12,938 nt of DNA from Chrysochromulina parva (GCA_002887195.1 PJAB01001671.1:1-12938); one strand, 5' to 3'; shown: positions 1 to 8,814, numbered from the stretch's first letter. Program-made: numbers and translations. The notes: generated by a model not told the origin, from the sequence alone.

Positions 1-87
1 TGCCGGTTGCGCCGAGATCTGCCCTCCCGATCGCTCGCGCCAGCGATGGGCACCAAAGGCGGCGGAAAGGCGACCGCCATTTTGAAT

Positions 88-120
88 CTTGACTTGACTT
101 GACTTGACTTGACTTGACTT
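88..120. repeat. (CTTGA)n pentanucleotide microsatellite
   Basis: Six perfect CTTGA units plus a partial seventh stand in tandem. The tract ends 86 bases before the ATG of the downstream esterase gene, so it lies in that gene's promoter or 5' untranslated region. A direct role is not shown; such tracts vary in length between strains. Confidence 0.95.
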
Positions 121-206
121 ACCTTCGGAAAGTTGTGTGATTGGACGCTACCGGTGATCGCGTGAAGTCCGTGAAGCGAGCACCTGCGATCTTCTTGAGT
201 TGACAC

Positions 207-1709
207 ATGCACGTCACGCACGAGCGCATCGAGGAGATCCGAGACGAGCTTTTCGCGCACGACATTTCGCCTTTGCCAGATGACGCTATGCTCTGCTGGC
301 ATGACGACGATGTGTACAAGTACTTTGAGTCCAATGGGGCACACCGGCCATTAAGTGGATTCCCAACTGAAGTGGTGGCCGAAGAGGTACTCGCTCCGCC
401 ACCACCGCCGCCACCGCCACCGCCGAGCGGCGCTGGCACCTACCGCGTGGTCTACAAACCGCGAGTCGCCGTGCGGAACCAGAAGGAATTAACTGCCACC
501 CTGACTGGGAGCCGCAATGCGGGGGCCACAGTCAGCGGTGTGGTTGAGAACGGCTGGCTGCACCTCGATGCGGGCGGCTTCATCATGCTCTCCCACCCAG
601 AGCTTGGCACGCTGCTTGAGCGTGTGGACAATGAGACAGCCACGGCGCCGCCCAGCAAGCCAGTGGCCTCGTCTCCGACGGCGGCAACGCGTCTGAGCCT
701 GCAGAAGAATGTCTTCGGCGAGGTGAAGACCCAGCGCAAGGCATGCGGCGCGAACTTGAAGATAACGGACGCGGCTGGCGCGAGTCGCGATGCCCTCTTC
801 GACCACTTTGTGCGCCAGGAGCTCTTGTTCGACTTTCAAGAGAATTTCCGTGCCCAAGGTATCCCGAACCTCATGTACAACACGGACGAGGCAACCGACA
901 CCGAATGCGTCATGTGGTGCCAGATGGGTGGGCAGCTCGGCCCGCTCCCTTGCAAGAAAGGGCAGCGAAAGCTGGCGCCAGGGGGCGTGCGCCAGCGGGT
1001 CGAGACCCTCGGTGGGCTGCGCTGCCTCGTCGCCGAGAAAGAAGAGGGCAGCGACGAGCCGCCACTGCTACTGGTGGTGCTAGCTCACGGGATTCATGTC
1101 CTCGGTGATGATCTCTACGGGCTAGCGTACCACTTAGCGCGCCGTCGCGTGCGGTTTGTGCTGCCCGGTGCGCCTGAGCTCTCAAGCGAGGGACGACCAG
1201 AGGCCATGATGCGCACGCCACGCCAATGGTTTGGTTGGTCGCCCGAGGACCCTCAACCAACGCTCGTACCTCGGCTGAGCGCCGCCGCTCGACAGCTGGC
1301 CACATGCGTTCTCGCTGCTCAGGCGGCCGCGCCCGGTGCCAAACTCGTCCTCGGGGGCTTCTCACAGGGCGCGGCCGTCGCTCTGCGCGCGGCCACCTTC
1401 GAAGAGCGGCTGCTGCCGCGTCCGGCGGCTGTCATACAGCTCGCTGCGCAGGCACCTCACGCCGATCTCCCGCCCAGCGTCCTCGATGGCGTCCTCGTGC
1501 TCGTCGCAGCTGGAACTGAGGACTCGATCGCACCGGTCGCGAGCGCTGAGAAACTGCTCGCAGCGTGCACGGCCGCTGGGGCCCTCGCCGAGCCGCTCCT
1601 TCGGTATGAAGGCGCGCACGAGGTGACGTCCGACGTGGCGCTTGCGATCGGGGTCCTACTCGACAGGCTCGCCGAAGCCGACGAGCCGAACTCGAGAGCG
1701 CTTGTTTAG
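207..1709 (+). CDS. Acyl-protein thioesterase/carboxylesterase-like alpha/beta hydrolase with N-terminal SH3-like domain
   Basis: The 500-residue protein has two halves. Residues 1-60 are an unrecognised acidic segment, followed by ten prolines (64-73) and an SH3-like beta module (about 78-140, YRVVYKPRVAVRN...GWLHL) of a type often seen in algal proteins. Residues about 285-490 match the phospholipase/carboxylesterase family (Abhydrolase_2): an HG oxyanion-type loop (294-295), PGAP (320-323), RQWF, the nucleophile elbow GGFSQG with Ser386, Asp439 in GTEDSIAP, and His471 in YEGAHEV. The Ser-Asp-His triad is therefore complete. Family members hydrolyse acyl esters or thioesters, including palmitate on proteins; the substrate here is unknown. 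There is no signal peptide, so it is probably cytosolic. The start is the first ATG after an in-frame TGA at 201. Family enzymes are usually about 220 residues, so the first 280 residues are an addition. Residues 145-280 are unassigned. Confidence 0.88.
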   Translation: MHVTHERIEEIRDELFAHDISPLPDDAMLCWHDDDVYKYFESNGAHRPLSGFPTEVVAEEVLAPPPPPPPPPPSGAGTYRVVYKPRVAVRNQKELTATLTGSRNAGATVSGVVENGWLHLDAGGFIMLSHPELGTLLERVDNETATAPPSKPVASSPTAATRLSLQKNVFGEVKTQRKACGANLKITDAAGASRDALFDHFVRQELLFDFQENFRAQGIPNLMYNTDEATDTECVMWCQMGGQLGPLPCKKGQRKLAPGGVRQRVETLGGLRCLVAEKEEGSDEPPLLLVVLAHGIHVLGDDLYGLAYHLARRRVRFVLPGAPELSSEGRPEAMMRTPRQWFGWSPEDPQPTLVPRLSAAARQLATCVLAAQAAAPGAKLVLGGFSQGAAVALRAATFEERLLPRPAAVIQLAAQAPHADLPPSVLDGVLVLVAAGTEDSIAPVASAEKLLAACTAAGALAEPLLRYEGAHEVTSDVALAIGVLLDRLAEADEPNSRALV

Positions 1710-2263
1710 GTATTTGTGTCAGTTTCGACTAACTCGGCTTGCTTGTGCCGCGCGCTGCGACCTGCTGGTGCCGCGCGGGCTGCACTGTGTGTGTCCTGCC
1801 AGCTGAGTAGTGACCCCCCGTGAGAGACTGAGAGGTGCGGTGACAAGCCATCAAGCGCATCTATCATTACTTAGCTGTCTTTACCACTTTTTGGGCCCAA
1901 GTACCATCAGCGACAGCGTCAGGACCTCAGGTCGCGTTATAGTAGCATGTAGGCACTTGGTAGTAGCACGCGGCAACCCCCGTTGTCTAAACGGATAGTC
2001 ACGAAATTCAAATTCCCCCACCGCAATTCAGGGGGTGTAGGTAGCTTGGTAAGTTACAAAGCAGGAGTCACGAAATTCAGGGAACGTGCTTATGCAAGGT
2101 CAGCGCCTTCCACGGTCGGTGCCGTCTCCACGGGACCGGGTTGTGCGTCTTGCCGAAATCGCAAAAAACGTGAACGGAAACGTGCATGCAATAGAATTCC
2201 TCACGTACTTTGCCCGCCGTGCGGGCGGACCTGACGAGAGAACGCGAAATCTGGTCTACGCGC
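1710..2263. other. Intergenic spacer between esterase and Cys-rich gene
   Basis: This 554-base stretch contains no reading frame I can support. It is clearly less GC-rich than the genes. It holds an imperfect repeat of GTGCCGCGCG (1745-1754 and 1768-1777), a CCCCC/GGGGG inverted pair around 2015-2035, and the AGTCACGAAATTCA direct repeat listed separately. It should contain the esterase 3' untranslated region and the promoter of the next gene. A frame open from 2092 overlaps the Cys-rich gene, but lacks recognisable domains. Confidence 0.6.
1997..2079 (+). repeat. Direct repeat AGTCACGAAATTCA, two copies 69 bases apart
   Basis: The 14-mer AGTCACGAAATTCA is at 1997-2010 and again at 2066-2079. 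A related CGCAATTCAGGGG lies between them at 2022-2034. The position, 185-267 bases ahead of the Cys-rich gene's ATG, would suit paired promoter elements, but that is inference. An old short duplication is an equal alternative. Confidence 0.7.
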
Positions 2264-2968
2264 ATGTCAGGAGCGCTGCGCTGCTGTGTCGATGCGCTCG
2301 CTACCGACTGCGAAACGTGCAGCCACATGGCAAGCAGCCTTTTTTGCGCGGACTCCACAATGGCATGCGCCAAATGTGGCGGCAATCTATTGTGCAATCT
2401 GGGCACGCAGAGCCCGCCTTCGGCGGTGACCGCATCTGCAGCAGCTTCCGGAATCGAAGATTCATGTCCCTCGTTGCTCGAAAAGCACGCGCTCTATCGC
2501 GATTGCCGCGCCTTTTGTCTCGAGAAGCACGCGGCAGATCATTGTACGAAGTGTTCTTGTCAGGCTTGCTCATTCTGCTCGGTGGGCACTCTGCTGCTTC
2601 ATCTACCTCCGCCACCACCAAAACCGCCCCCACCCCACCCAAGGCTGCCACCACCGCCGCCTCGGCCGCCGAAATCGCCGCCCCCACCGCCTCCCGGTCT
2701 ACCAAGACTGCCGCCGCCTCCGCACCCGCTGCCACCCCTGCGTCCGCCTCCACGCCTTATGCCTCCAAGCCCACCTCCGCCAATTGATGAGCACATGCTC
2801 CGCATGCACTCAGCGGCGCAGCTGTCGGGCGGCATCGTGCTCTTGGCCTGCCTCGTCGGCTGCGTGCGTCATCTCCTGTCGACGCTGGCTCCAGAGCTTG
2901 GTGGTCAGCAGCGGGTTGCCACGCTAGACGTTGAAGAGGAGATTGATGAAAGCGAAGAGGATTCATAA
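2264..2968 (+). CDS. Cys-rich, proline-rich stalk, single-pass membrane protein
   Basis: The 234-residue product has four visible zones. Residues 1-105 hold 16 cysteines, ending in a cluster with spacing C-x3-C-x8-C-x2-C-x-C-x2-C-x2-C (C81 to C105). Residues about 115-173 are proline-rich (PPPPPKPPPPHP type). Residues about 184-205 are hydrophobic and form one probable membrane span. The last 13 residues are strongly acidic. Such Cys cluster plus Pro-rich plus membrane layouts occur among algal surface proteins, so an outward-facing Cys domain on an extended stalk is likely, with function unknown. No signal peptide is visible from this ATG. Either the protein is C-terminally anchored, or an upstream exon supplies the signal. 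The frame is open back to 2210 but without another ATG. A competing +1 frame (from 2092) lacks domains. Frame choice rests on the cysteine pattern. Confidence 0.68.
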   Translation: MSGALRCCVDALATDCETCSHMASSLFCADSTMACAKCGGNLLCNLGTQSPPSAVTASAAASGIEDSCPSLLEKHALYRDCRAFCLEKHAADHCTKCSCQACSFCSVGTLLLHLPPPPPKPPPPHPRLPPPPPRPPKSPPPPPPGLPRLPPPPHPLPPLRPPPRLMPPSPPPPIDEHMLRMHSAAQLSGGIVLLACLVGCVRHLLSTLAPELGGQQRVATLDVEEEIDESEEDS

Positions 2969-3167
2969 ATTTGTCGACGTGTCTATTATTTCTTGTCCCT
3001 GTGTTAATAGTATGATTTTGCTTCAGCAGACTTGGGCGAAGTTGAACAATAGCATGCACTAGGAATTCTCGCGCGACTCCATTTTAGGAAGTTTTTTTCT
3101 TGAGGTTGCGTCATGCAGCCTCGACGTCAAGCACCGTCCCGTGGACTCGCACCTCTCGCGCGGTTGC

Positions 3168-4424
3168 ATGAGTGCATTACTTCGCGACGAGGTCGAGGTC
3201 TTCCACGCCTTACATGATGTTCAATTCAGATCGTCGATCACGGACTCCGGCCGATATAATTCAGATAGTATCGGCAGTATCAATGGCAGCCTTGATAGCA
3301 GCCAAATGTCGTATCATGGTGTCCAAACGGTTCTCGATCCGGTTCTCGGTCTCAGCCCGCTCGATGGGGGCATGATCAGGCCGGATGACATGTGGTACGT
3401 TGGCGTCATTGTGGCCATAGGCACGACGCTCGTGGGGACGCTTGCAAAACATAGCTTTCGTCGCGCAGCACTATCAAAGACGAGCGACCGAGCCTGCGTG
3501 ATGAACACGCTTGGCTGCTGCTTCTTGCTTTTGGAGCCGCCCGGCGATGCCACGGCACTCAGCTTCGCGTCGATGGCGATTGTCACGTCGTGCTCCGGGA
3601 TGGCTCTAGTATGGAACCTGCTCCTAGCGCCGTGTACACTTGGTGAGACGCTCACGCGCGTGCGCCTCTACGCAGCATGCACCGTGCTGATCGGCACGAT
3701 CGGCGTGGGCTCGTTTGGCCCTCACGAGCACATCGACCGAACGGCGAGTGAGTACTTGCTGCTCTTCAGCACGCAGCGGGCGCTCATCTACTTCGGCTGC
3801 CTGTCTGTGTGGTTGGTCTTCGCCGCGCGCCTCGCGTGCACCAAATGCGGACGCCTCTTTGGCGCCGCCTTCGCGGGCACGCTGCTCGGTAACAACATCA
3901 TGACAAAGGTTGTAGTCTCCCTGGTCGAATGTGCCACGCAGGCCGACTCGCGCGAAGGATGCAACGGCGAGAACCCGTTCAACACGTGGGAGCTGTACGT
4001 CTTCTTTGGGCTTGCGGCGCTCATCTCCCTCAGCGGAGCCATCTCGCTCGTGCTCACGTTGCAGTCATCTGAGGCTCTCGACGCTATCACCATCTTCCAG
4101 GGCAGTCTCATTACCTTTGGTGCGCTCGCGAGCTTCTGCGTCCTCAACGAGCACCAGTCGCTGAGTGCAGACCGCGCGTCCGGCTACGTGTTCTCACTCT
4201 GCGTGATCGTGAGCGGGCTGGCCGTGCTCGCGCTGCACGAGGCGGGTGTCCTCACGCTGCCGGACCAGACCGTCGAGAGCGAATGCTATGACCAAATGGT
4301 GCTCCGAAGCCGCAATAGCCTCGATCGGTGCCTTGGCGAGCGCAATAATGACGGCAGCGCGCCTGCCTCCGCGCCTGATGAGGCCACGAAGCTCGTCGAC
4401 GACAGGAAAGAACTCGCTCCATAA
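3168..4424 (+). CDS. NIPA-like (DMT superfamily) multi-pass membrane transporter
   Basis: The 418-residue protein has eight or nine hydrophobic segments at about 75-92, 110-123, 129-155, 166-183, 195-219, 231-251, 276-298, 305-326 and 338-356. Between the third and fourth spans it carries SMAIVTSCSGMALVWNLLLA, then PCTLGETLT, then GVGSFGPHE. This resembles the region of NIPA/DUF803 proteins around their conserved PLG and GE motifs. The second half (SEALDAITIFQGSLITFGAL ahead of a NEHQSLS loop) fits the inverted second repeat of the DMT fold. NIPA proteins move Mg2+ across plasma or endosomal membranes; a different solute cannot be excluded, because DMT members diverge widely. The first 70 and last 60 residues are polar tails without known domains. 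The ATG at 3168 is the first in a frame open from 3063. The next gene converges on it after a long spacer. Confidence 0.72.
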   Translation: MSALLRDEVEVFHALHDVQFRSSITDSGRYNSDSIGSINGSLDSSQMSYHGVQTVLDPVLGLSPLDGGMIRPDDMWYVGVIVAIGTTLVGTLAKHSFRRAALSKTSDRACVMNTLGCCFLLLEPPGDATALSFASMAIVTSCSGMALVWNLLLAPCTLGETLTRVRLYAACTVLIGTIGVGSFGPHEHIDRTASEYLLLFSTQRALIYFGCLSVWLVFAARLACTKCGRLFGAAFAGTLLGNNIMTKVVVSLVECATQADSREGCNGENPFNTWELYVFFGLAALISLSGAISLVLTLQSSEALDAITIFQGSLITFGALASFCVLNEHQSLSADRASGYVFSLCVIVSGLAVLALHEAGVLTLPDQTVESECYDQMVLRSRNSLDRCLGERNNDGSAPASAPDEATKLVDDRKELAP

Positions 4425-4664
4425 TACTTCTACACATGGAAGCGCTCCCCCCTCTCACCACTCCTTGCTCAACGTTTCAACGTAGCATGCCAAGTAATAC
4501 ATTTACAATCTTTTCATGAATGGTATACAGTCTTGTCCGGTCGTTGATACCGCTACTCCTACACACCATGTTGCGTTTACGCGTGCTTCCCCTTATGTTC
4601 CGCGCACCGCGGGCTGTGGCGCCGCCGGGTTTATATAAATTAGGGCACGATATAAGTTATAATT

Positions 4665-4704
4665 CTGTCGCCTGTCGGTACACGCTGTCGCCTGTCGGTA
4701 CACG
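4665..4704. repeat. Perfect 20-base tandem duplication
   Basis: The unit CTGTCGCCTGTCGGTACACG occurs twice without mismatch (4665-4684 and 4685-4704). It lies directly after an AT-rich TATA block and before a GTATAC site. The identity of the copies suggests a recent slippage event or selection on a paired element. Confidence 0.95.
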
Positions 4705-4705
4705 G

Positions 4706-4785
4706 TATACCCCAAAAACGCGTATTCTAGCTATAGAGGGGGAAAATTGTACATAGAACATACGTTATACCGGAGACGCGCGTAT
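4706..4785. repeat. Diverged 60-base repeat with TATACC-n7-CGCGTAT core
   Basis: TATACC followed after exactly seven bases by CGCGTAT occurs at 4706-4725 and again at 4766-4785, a 60-base period. The sequences between the fixed words differ. GTATAC itself recurs at 4523, 4705 and 4808. The conserved spacing with diverged filler suggests bound sites rather than a fresh duplication. Confidence 0.7.
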
Positions 4786-4960
4786 ATAGACGATACCGTG
4801 TGGCCTAGTATACCCGGGGTCCCGGTCGAGTTCCCCGTCACAACACGACGTGACAACCCGCAACACAACACAACGTCACAACTACACAACACCCGCAAGA
4901 GCGCAAGTGTCCCAAGTCGCAATGTGACGCAACTGAGTGTGTGTGACGACGACTCGCGCC

Positions 4961-4997
4961 GGGGTGGGCCGGGCTTAGGGGTGGGCGTGGGGTCGGG
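4961..4997 (+). other. G-quadruplex-type tract (seven G-runs)
   Basis: Seven runs of three or four G lie within 37 bases (4961-4964, 4966-4968, 4971-4973, 4978-4981, 4983-4985, 4988-4991, 4994-4996), with loops of one to four bases. This satisfies the usual pattern for intramolecular quadruplex formation on the plus strand or in a plus-strand transcript. It lies between two converging genes, where it could slow polymerase or aid termination; that role is inferred. Confidence 0.8.
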
Positions 4998-5688
4998 CCA
5001 CGACGGCGCACGGGCGGTGCCCATTGGCACGTGCCGTGAGCGTGCGGCTGCGGGTGCGAGCTGATTGCCTGTGATTCTGAATTTGTCGCAATCTGTGCCC
5101 GGCCCCGGCGCGCGCGCGCGTCCGTGTGCCTCTCATCTTACCGGCTGTACGATAATCATCTCCACTGCTCCCGCTCCGGACCCCGGGACCCGAACTTGTT
5201 CCCCCAACCCCCACCGCTCCAGCTCCTCACCACCCACAAGACCCGTACCATGTCTCTACTACTTGGACAAACATGTCATCATTCGTTGAAATGTACTGTA
5301 GTCGCAGGGACGCAGGCAGTAACTAGAACCCTCCACCCTGCGCGCCATGGTGCTTGCCGCAATCGGACCCCTGCACGTACTACAGAGTAGTAGATGGGCC
5401 CTGCCGGAACCATCTGTTCCGCTTGCGGCTGCTGTCTGTGTCGCGCGCGGTGAGCCTCCTCTCACAGTAGACTCTCACCGTAGACTCCATAGCCATGCCA
5501 AAATAATCCAAGCTCGTAGTCCATGCTCGTACTTCCTCAGGTAGGGGCGGTGGAAACGTGCACGCGTCGTGGCCGTGCCCCCTTTCGGCCGGTGCTCTGC
5601 GCCGTCGCGTGCCCCCCGCAAGCAGTGAGCCCATCGCAGGACCTCCCTAGGCAGCCTAGAGGTGTGCTCGCGGGAAGGTCAAGCATCT

Positions 5689-8600
5689 TCAGTGCAGCCA
5701 CGGAGGCAACCCGATGAGAGATGCCTCGAGCAAGGGCGGCGGGGGCAGGGGGCATGCCTCGCGCAGCACCCGAAAGCGCAACGCCGAGGAGTCGACCGAC
5801 TGCATCGGATGTGCGACCGAGAGCGCATCGCCCGGATGTGCGACCGAGAGCGCATCGCCCGCACATGCGCCAACAGAGGCGAGGGTCATCTGCTCGAGGG
5901 CTCCCCGGTAGGTTTCCGCCGCGCTGAGCGCGTCGAGCTCTTGCGACGCGAGCGCGTGGGCCATCGCCTCCGACGACGCGGATTTGAAGATCGCATCGGC
6001 GGTTGGTGCCATGCTCTGCATGAGGGGCAGTAGAGGGCCGGGCATGGGCTCAGGCTGCGCAAGATGATCGTCAGGCGAGGCGTCGTCATCCGAAGCGTCG
6101 TCATCCGACACGCCATCGTCTGATCCGGCTTCGTCATCCGACGCACCATCGTCTGATTCGGCTTCGTCATCCGACGCGCCATCGTCTGATCCGGCATCGT
6201 CATCCGAGGCAGCGTACGGCGCCGCCTGGTCGGCGACGGCGTCGTCGGGCACAGCATCGTCGAGCGCGCCATGCCGGGCGTGACTCGTCGCGGCATCGCA
6301 TGGCATGACGGTTGGTGGTGGCCCCGCGGTCGACCCCATGCGCCAGACGGCGCGCGGGACACCTTGCCGTCGCCACGGCGGGAACGTGTCGCGCCGCGTG
6401 GCGGGGACCTCAACCAAGGTTGCAGGGAAGCCCACGGGTGGATTGACGGCATACACAAACACGCCAAAGCTGCGAGGTCGCCCGGGCCAGGCGACAAAGG
6501 CTGGAGCCATCACATCCGAGGGATCGACGGCGAAGCGTGCGGAGGCAGGAGGGATGACGACGGGCGCACATAATTGGGTGCTCGACGGCGCAGCGTTCTC
6601 AAGGGCGGCAGCGGAGGTGGCGATGGCGGGGGCCGTGGCGGGCGCCATGGCGGGCGACTTGGCTGCATCGGGCGGCAAGACGGCGGACGGCGGCAGGACG
6701 GCGCAAGGCGGCACAGGCGCGAGGATGGGAACCTGGAGAGCCTGGGCCGAGGAGAAAACGCGACCCGGCTGCACGCTCGGCTCTTCCAGCAACTCGCTCA
6801 GTCTCGCCGATTCCTTGAGCGCCGCGGCCGCCTCGGCGCGCGCGGCGGGAGCCTCGGCCTGCGCGGCCAGCATCGCGCAAGTGTGCACATCCGCGGAGCT
6901 CTGGATGAGCTCGACGCTGCCGCTGCCGCCACTGCCACCGACGCTGCCGCTGCCACTGCCACTTCCATTGCCGCTGCCGATGGTGGGCCCGAGCTCGGCA
7001 GCGACGGCACGACGCTCGCGCTCGAGCTGCTTGCCCACCAGAAGCCGTTGTGCCGCAGCTCGCTTTGCCTCCACCGCCACCCGCTGCTCCTCAGTCAGCG
7101 CGATCGGCGCGAGTGCCATGACCTGCGCCCAAACGGCTCTTTGCTCGTTGGTGAGGTTGTTCTTCTCCTTCCGCTGCTTCTTGGAGTGGCGCGCATCTAA
7201 CACGTTGCGTAAGCTGGCGAGCGTGAAAGCCGTCGCCTGAGCGCCACGATCACTCGCCTGAGTGACCAGCTCGTCAGCGAGTTGGCGGGCATCACTCTCG
7301 ATGTGCTTCCACGATCCGCAAAACGCGCCAAACTTATCCAGGAATGCCTTGCAGAGGCTGGCCGTCTCGCCGCGCTTTGCGCCGATGTCGTCCTCGCGCC
7401 GATCCCTATCATCCCTCGTCTCGCTGGGCATCGCAGCTGGAGCCTCGAAGCCGCGCGGCATGACCGACACAGCCAGCGACCCCCCTGCTGGTGGTGATCT
7501 ATGGCAAGTGCGCAAGTGCCTACGAAGGTTGCTTGACATCGAGAAGCGTTTGTTGCAGCCTACGTGGTTGCAGGCAAACGGCTGGGCGCCGTTCTCCAGG
7601 CTCTTGTCCATCTTATGTCCAGCCGTGGGCAACTCCTGGACATCTTCCTTGACGCACTCCTGCAGCAGCGGCGATCGCAGCGGCAGCGGCATCGACGATG
7701 CGTGGTGCGACCGGTGACGCGCCTGCAAATCCGCCGCCGAGCGGCCTGGCATCTGTGCGGCCAGATCGGACCACGTGGCATCGGGGGGGCGCAGCAGCAG
7801 GAGCAAGCTGAACACCTCATCCTCTAGGAGCGTCCAGCGCCGCACCAGCGCCGAGGCGTCTTTCGAGGCAGCGGCGGCCGGTGCCGGCGGGGGGCGCGCG
7901 TCCACCTCCACCTCAACCTCCATCTCCGAGGCCGCGTCTGAGGCCGCCATCTCTGAGGCCGCCTTGACGGGCACGGGCAGGAATTGCGAAAAGTCGCTGA
8001 TCAAGTCGGCGTGCCCTTCGAGAAGATGTGAGACCTGCGCGTAAACCTCCTGGAGGGTCATCCGCTCCTTTTGGTACGAGTTCATGAGGTCGAGGAAGGC
8101 TTTGTACGCCTCGGGCTGCTTGGCGAAGCGCGCTTTGATCTTCATCACGTAGTTCTTCGCCTGCTCGTCGGACGGCCCCTGCGTCCGGGAACCCGTGCGT
8201 TCCCTGTGCTCGCAGGGCTCCGCAGCCGCCTTGTTGGCCGCCTCGCCCTCGGCCGCCTCGTTTTCGAGCTGCTGCATCTTGTGCACCAGCTGCTCCTCGA
8301 GCTCGCACCGCTTGCACGTGAACGCCGTCAGCTCCTCAGCTGCCTCGAGCGACAGCCCGACGCACGCGCCGTGGCACCAGCGGCGGCACTCGTCGCACTG
8401 GAGCCACACGCCGTCGTCCGGATCAGCGGCGGGGTCCTCACACAGACAGTACATCTGACCTTCATCCGCCGCGCCGTTCTCATCGTCGTCCGCCCCTTCA
8501 ACCTCGTCCGCCTCCTTGCCGCCACCGCCGCCGGCCATCTGCTCGGATGCGTCGCCTGCCTCGCTGTTGGCACCCGCATCGGCAGCGCCGGCCGAAGACC

Positions 8601-8814
8601 CCGTCACGGAGGCAAGGGGCTTGCGCTTCCCACTGCGACTGGGCTTGCAGCCGTTCCCGAAGCCGGTCTTGCGCTTACCCAAGCGGCTCGTCTTGGCAGC
8701 GCGCGCCGCGTCGACCGTCGCCGGCTCGTCCGCAGCCGCGCCGACATCGGCGTTCGCCGCATCGACCTTGTGCTTGCCGGCGACGCTCGCATCAGTTCGA
8801 GCGACGCCTGCGCA

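Larger units (their letters stand above)
4425..5688. other. Long convergent intergenic region, repeat-rich, no supported gene
   Basis: This spacer separates the ends of two converging genes, which is long for such a densely coding window. From 4630 to 4665 it is TATA-rich (TTATATAAATTAGGG...). It then holds a 20-base tandem duplication, paired TATACC/CGCGTAT motifs, a CAAC-rich strand (4839-4893), a seven-run G tract (4961-4997) and a short GC alternation (5108-5120). From about 5120 to 5688 the composition is mixed and no reading frame has recognisable domains; the ATG-started frames at 4520 (78 codons) and 5347 (65 codons) are weak. It could hide an untranslated RNA gene or a spliced gene with short exons. 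Confidence 0.6.

Noticed and set aside
910..1365. Minus-strand Arg-rich frame inside the esterase gene
   Set aside because: It is an antisense shadow of a hydrolase with an intact catalytic triad on the plus strand.
1981..2040. tRNA-like D-arm (TCTAAACGGATAG) followed by TTCAAAT
   Set aside because: No acceptor, anticodon or T-stem pairing can be built at the required spacing.
2092..2787. Alternative frame overlapping the Cys-rich gene
   Set aside because: Its second half is a Thr/Ala shadow of the proline-rich stalk, and no domain is visible in the first half. The Cys pattern, membrane span and acidic tail favour the other frame, though transcripts should decide.
4520..4756. 78-codon ATG-started frame in the TATA-rich block
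   Set aside because: It spans AT-rich repeat sequence, has mixed codon use, and shows no domain; the hydrophobic start is probably chance.
5108..5120. GC dinucleotide alternation as a possible Z-DNA site
   Set aside because: Only 13 bases in a GC-rich genome; too short to stand out.
5347..5544. 65-codon ATG-started frame in the long spacer
   Set aside because: It is short, has no domain, and its codon use is unlike the clear genes.
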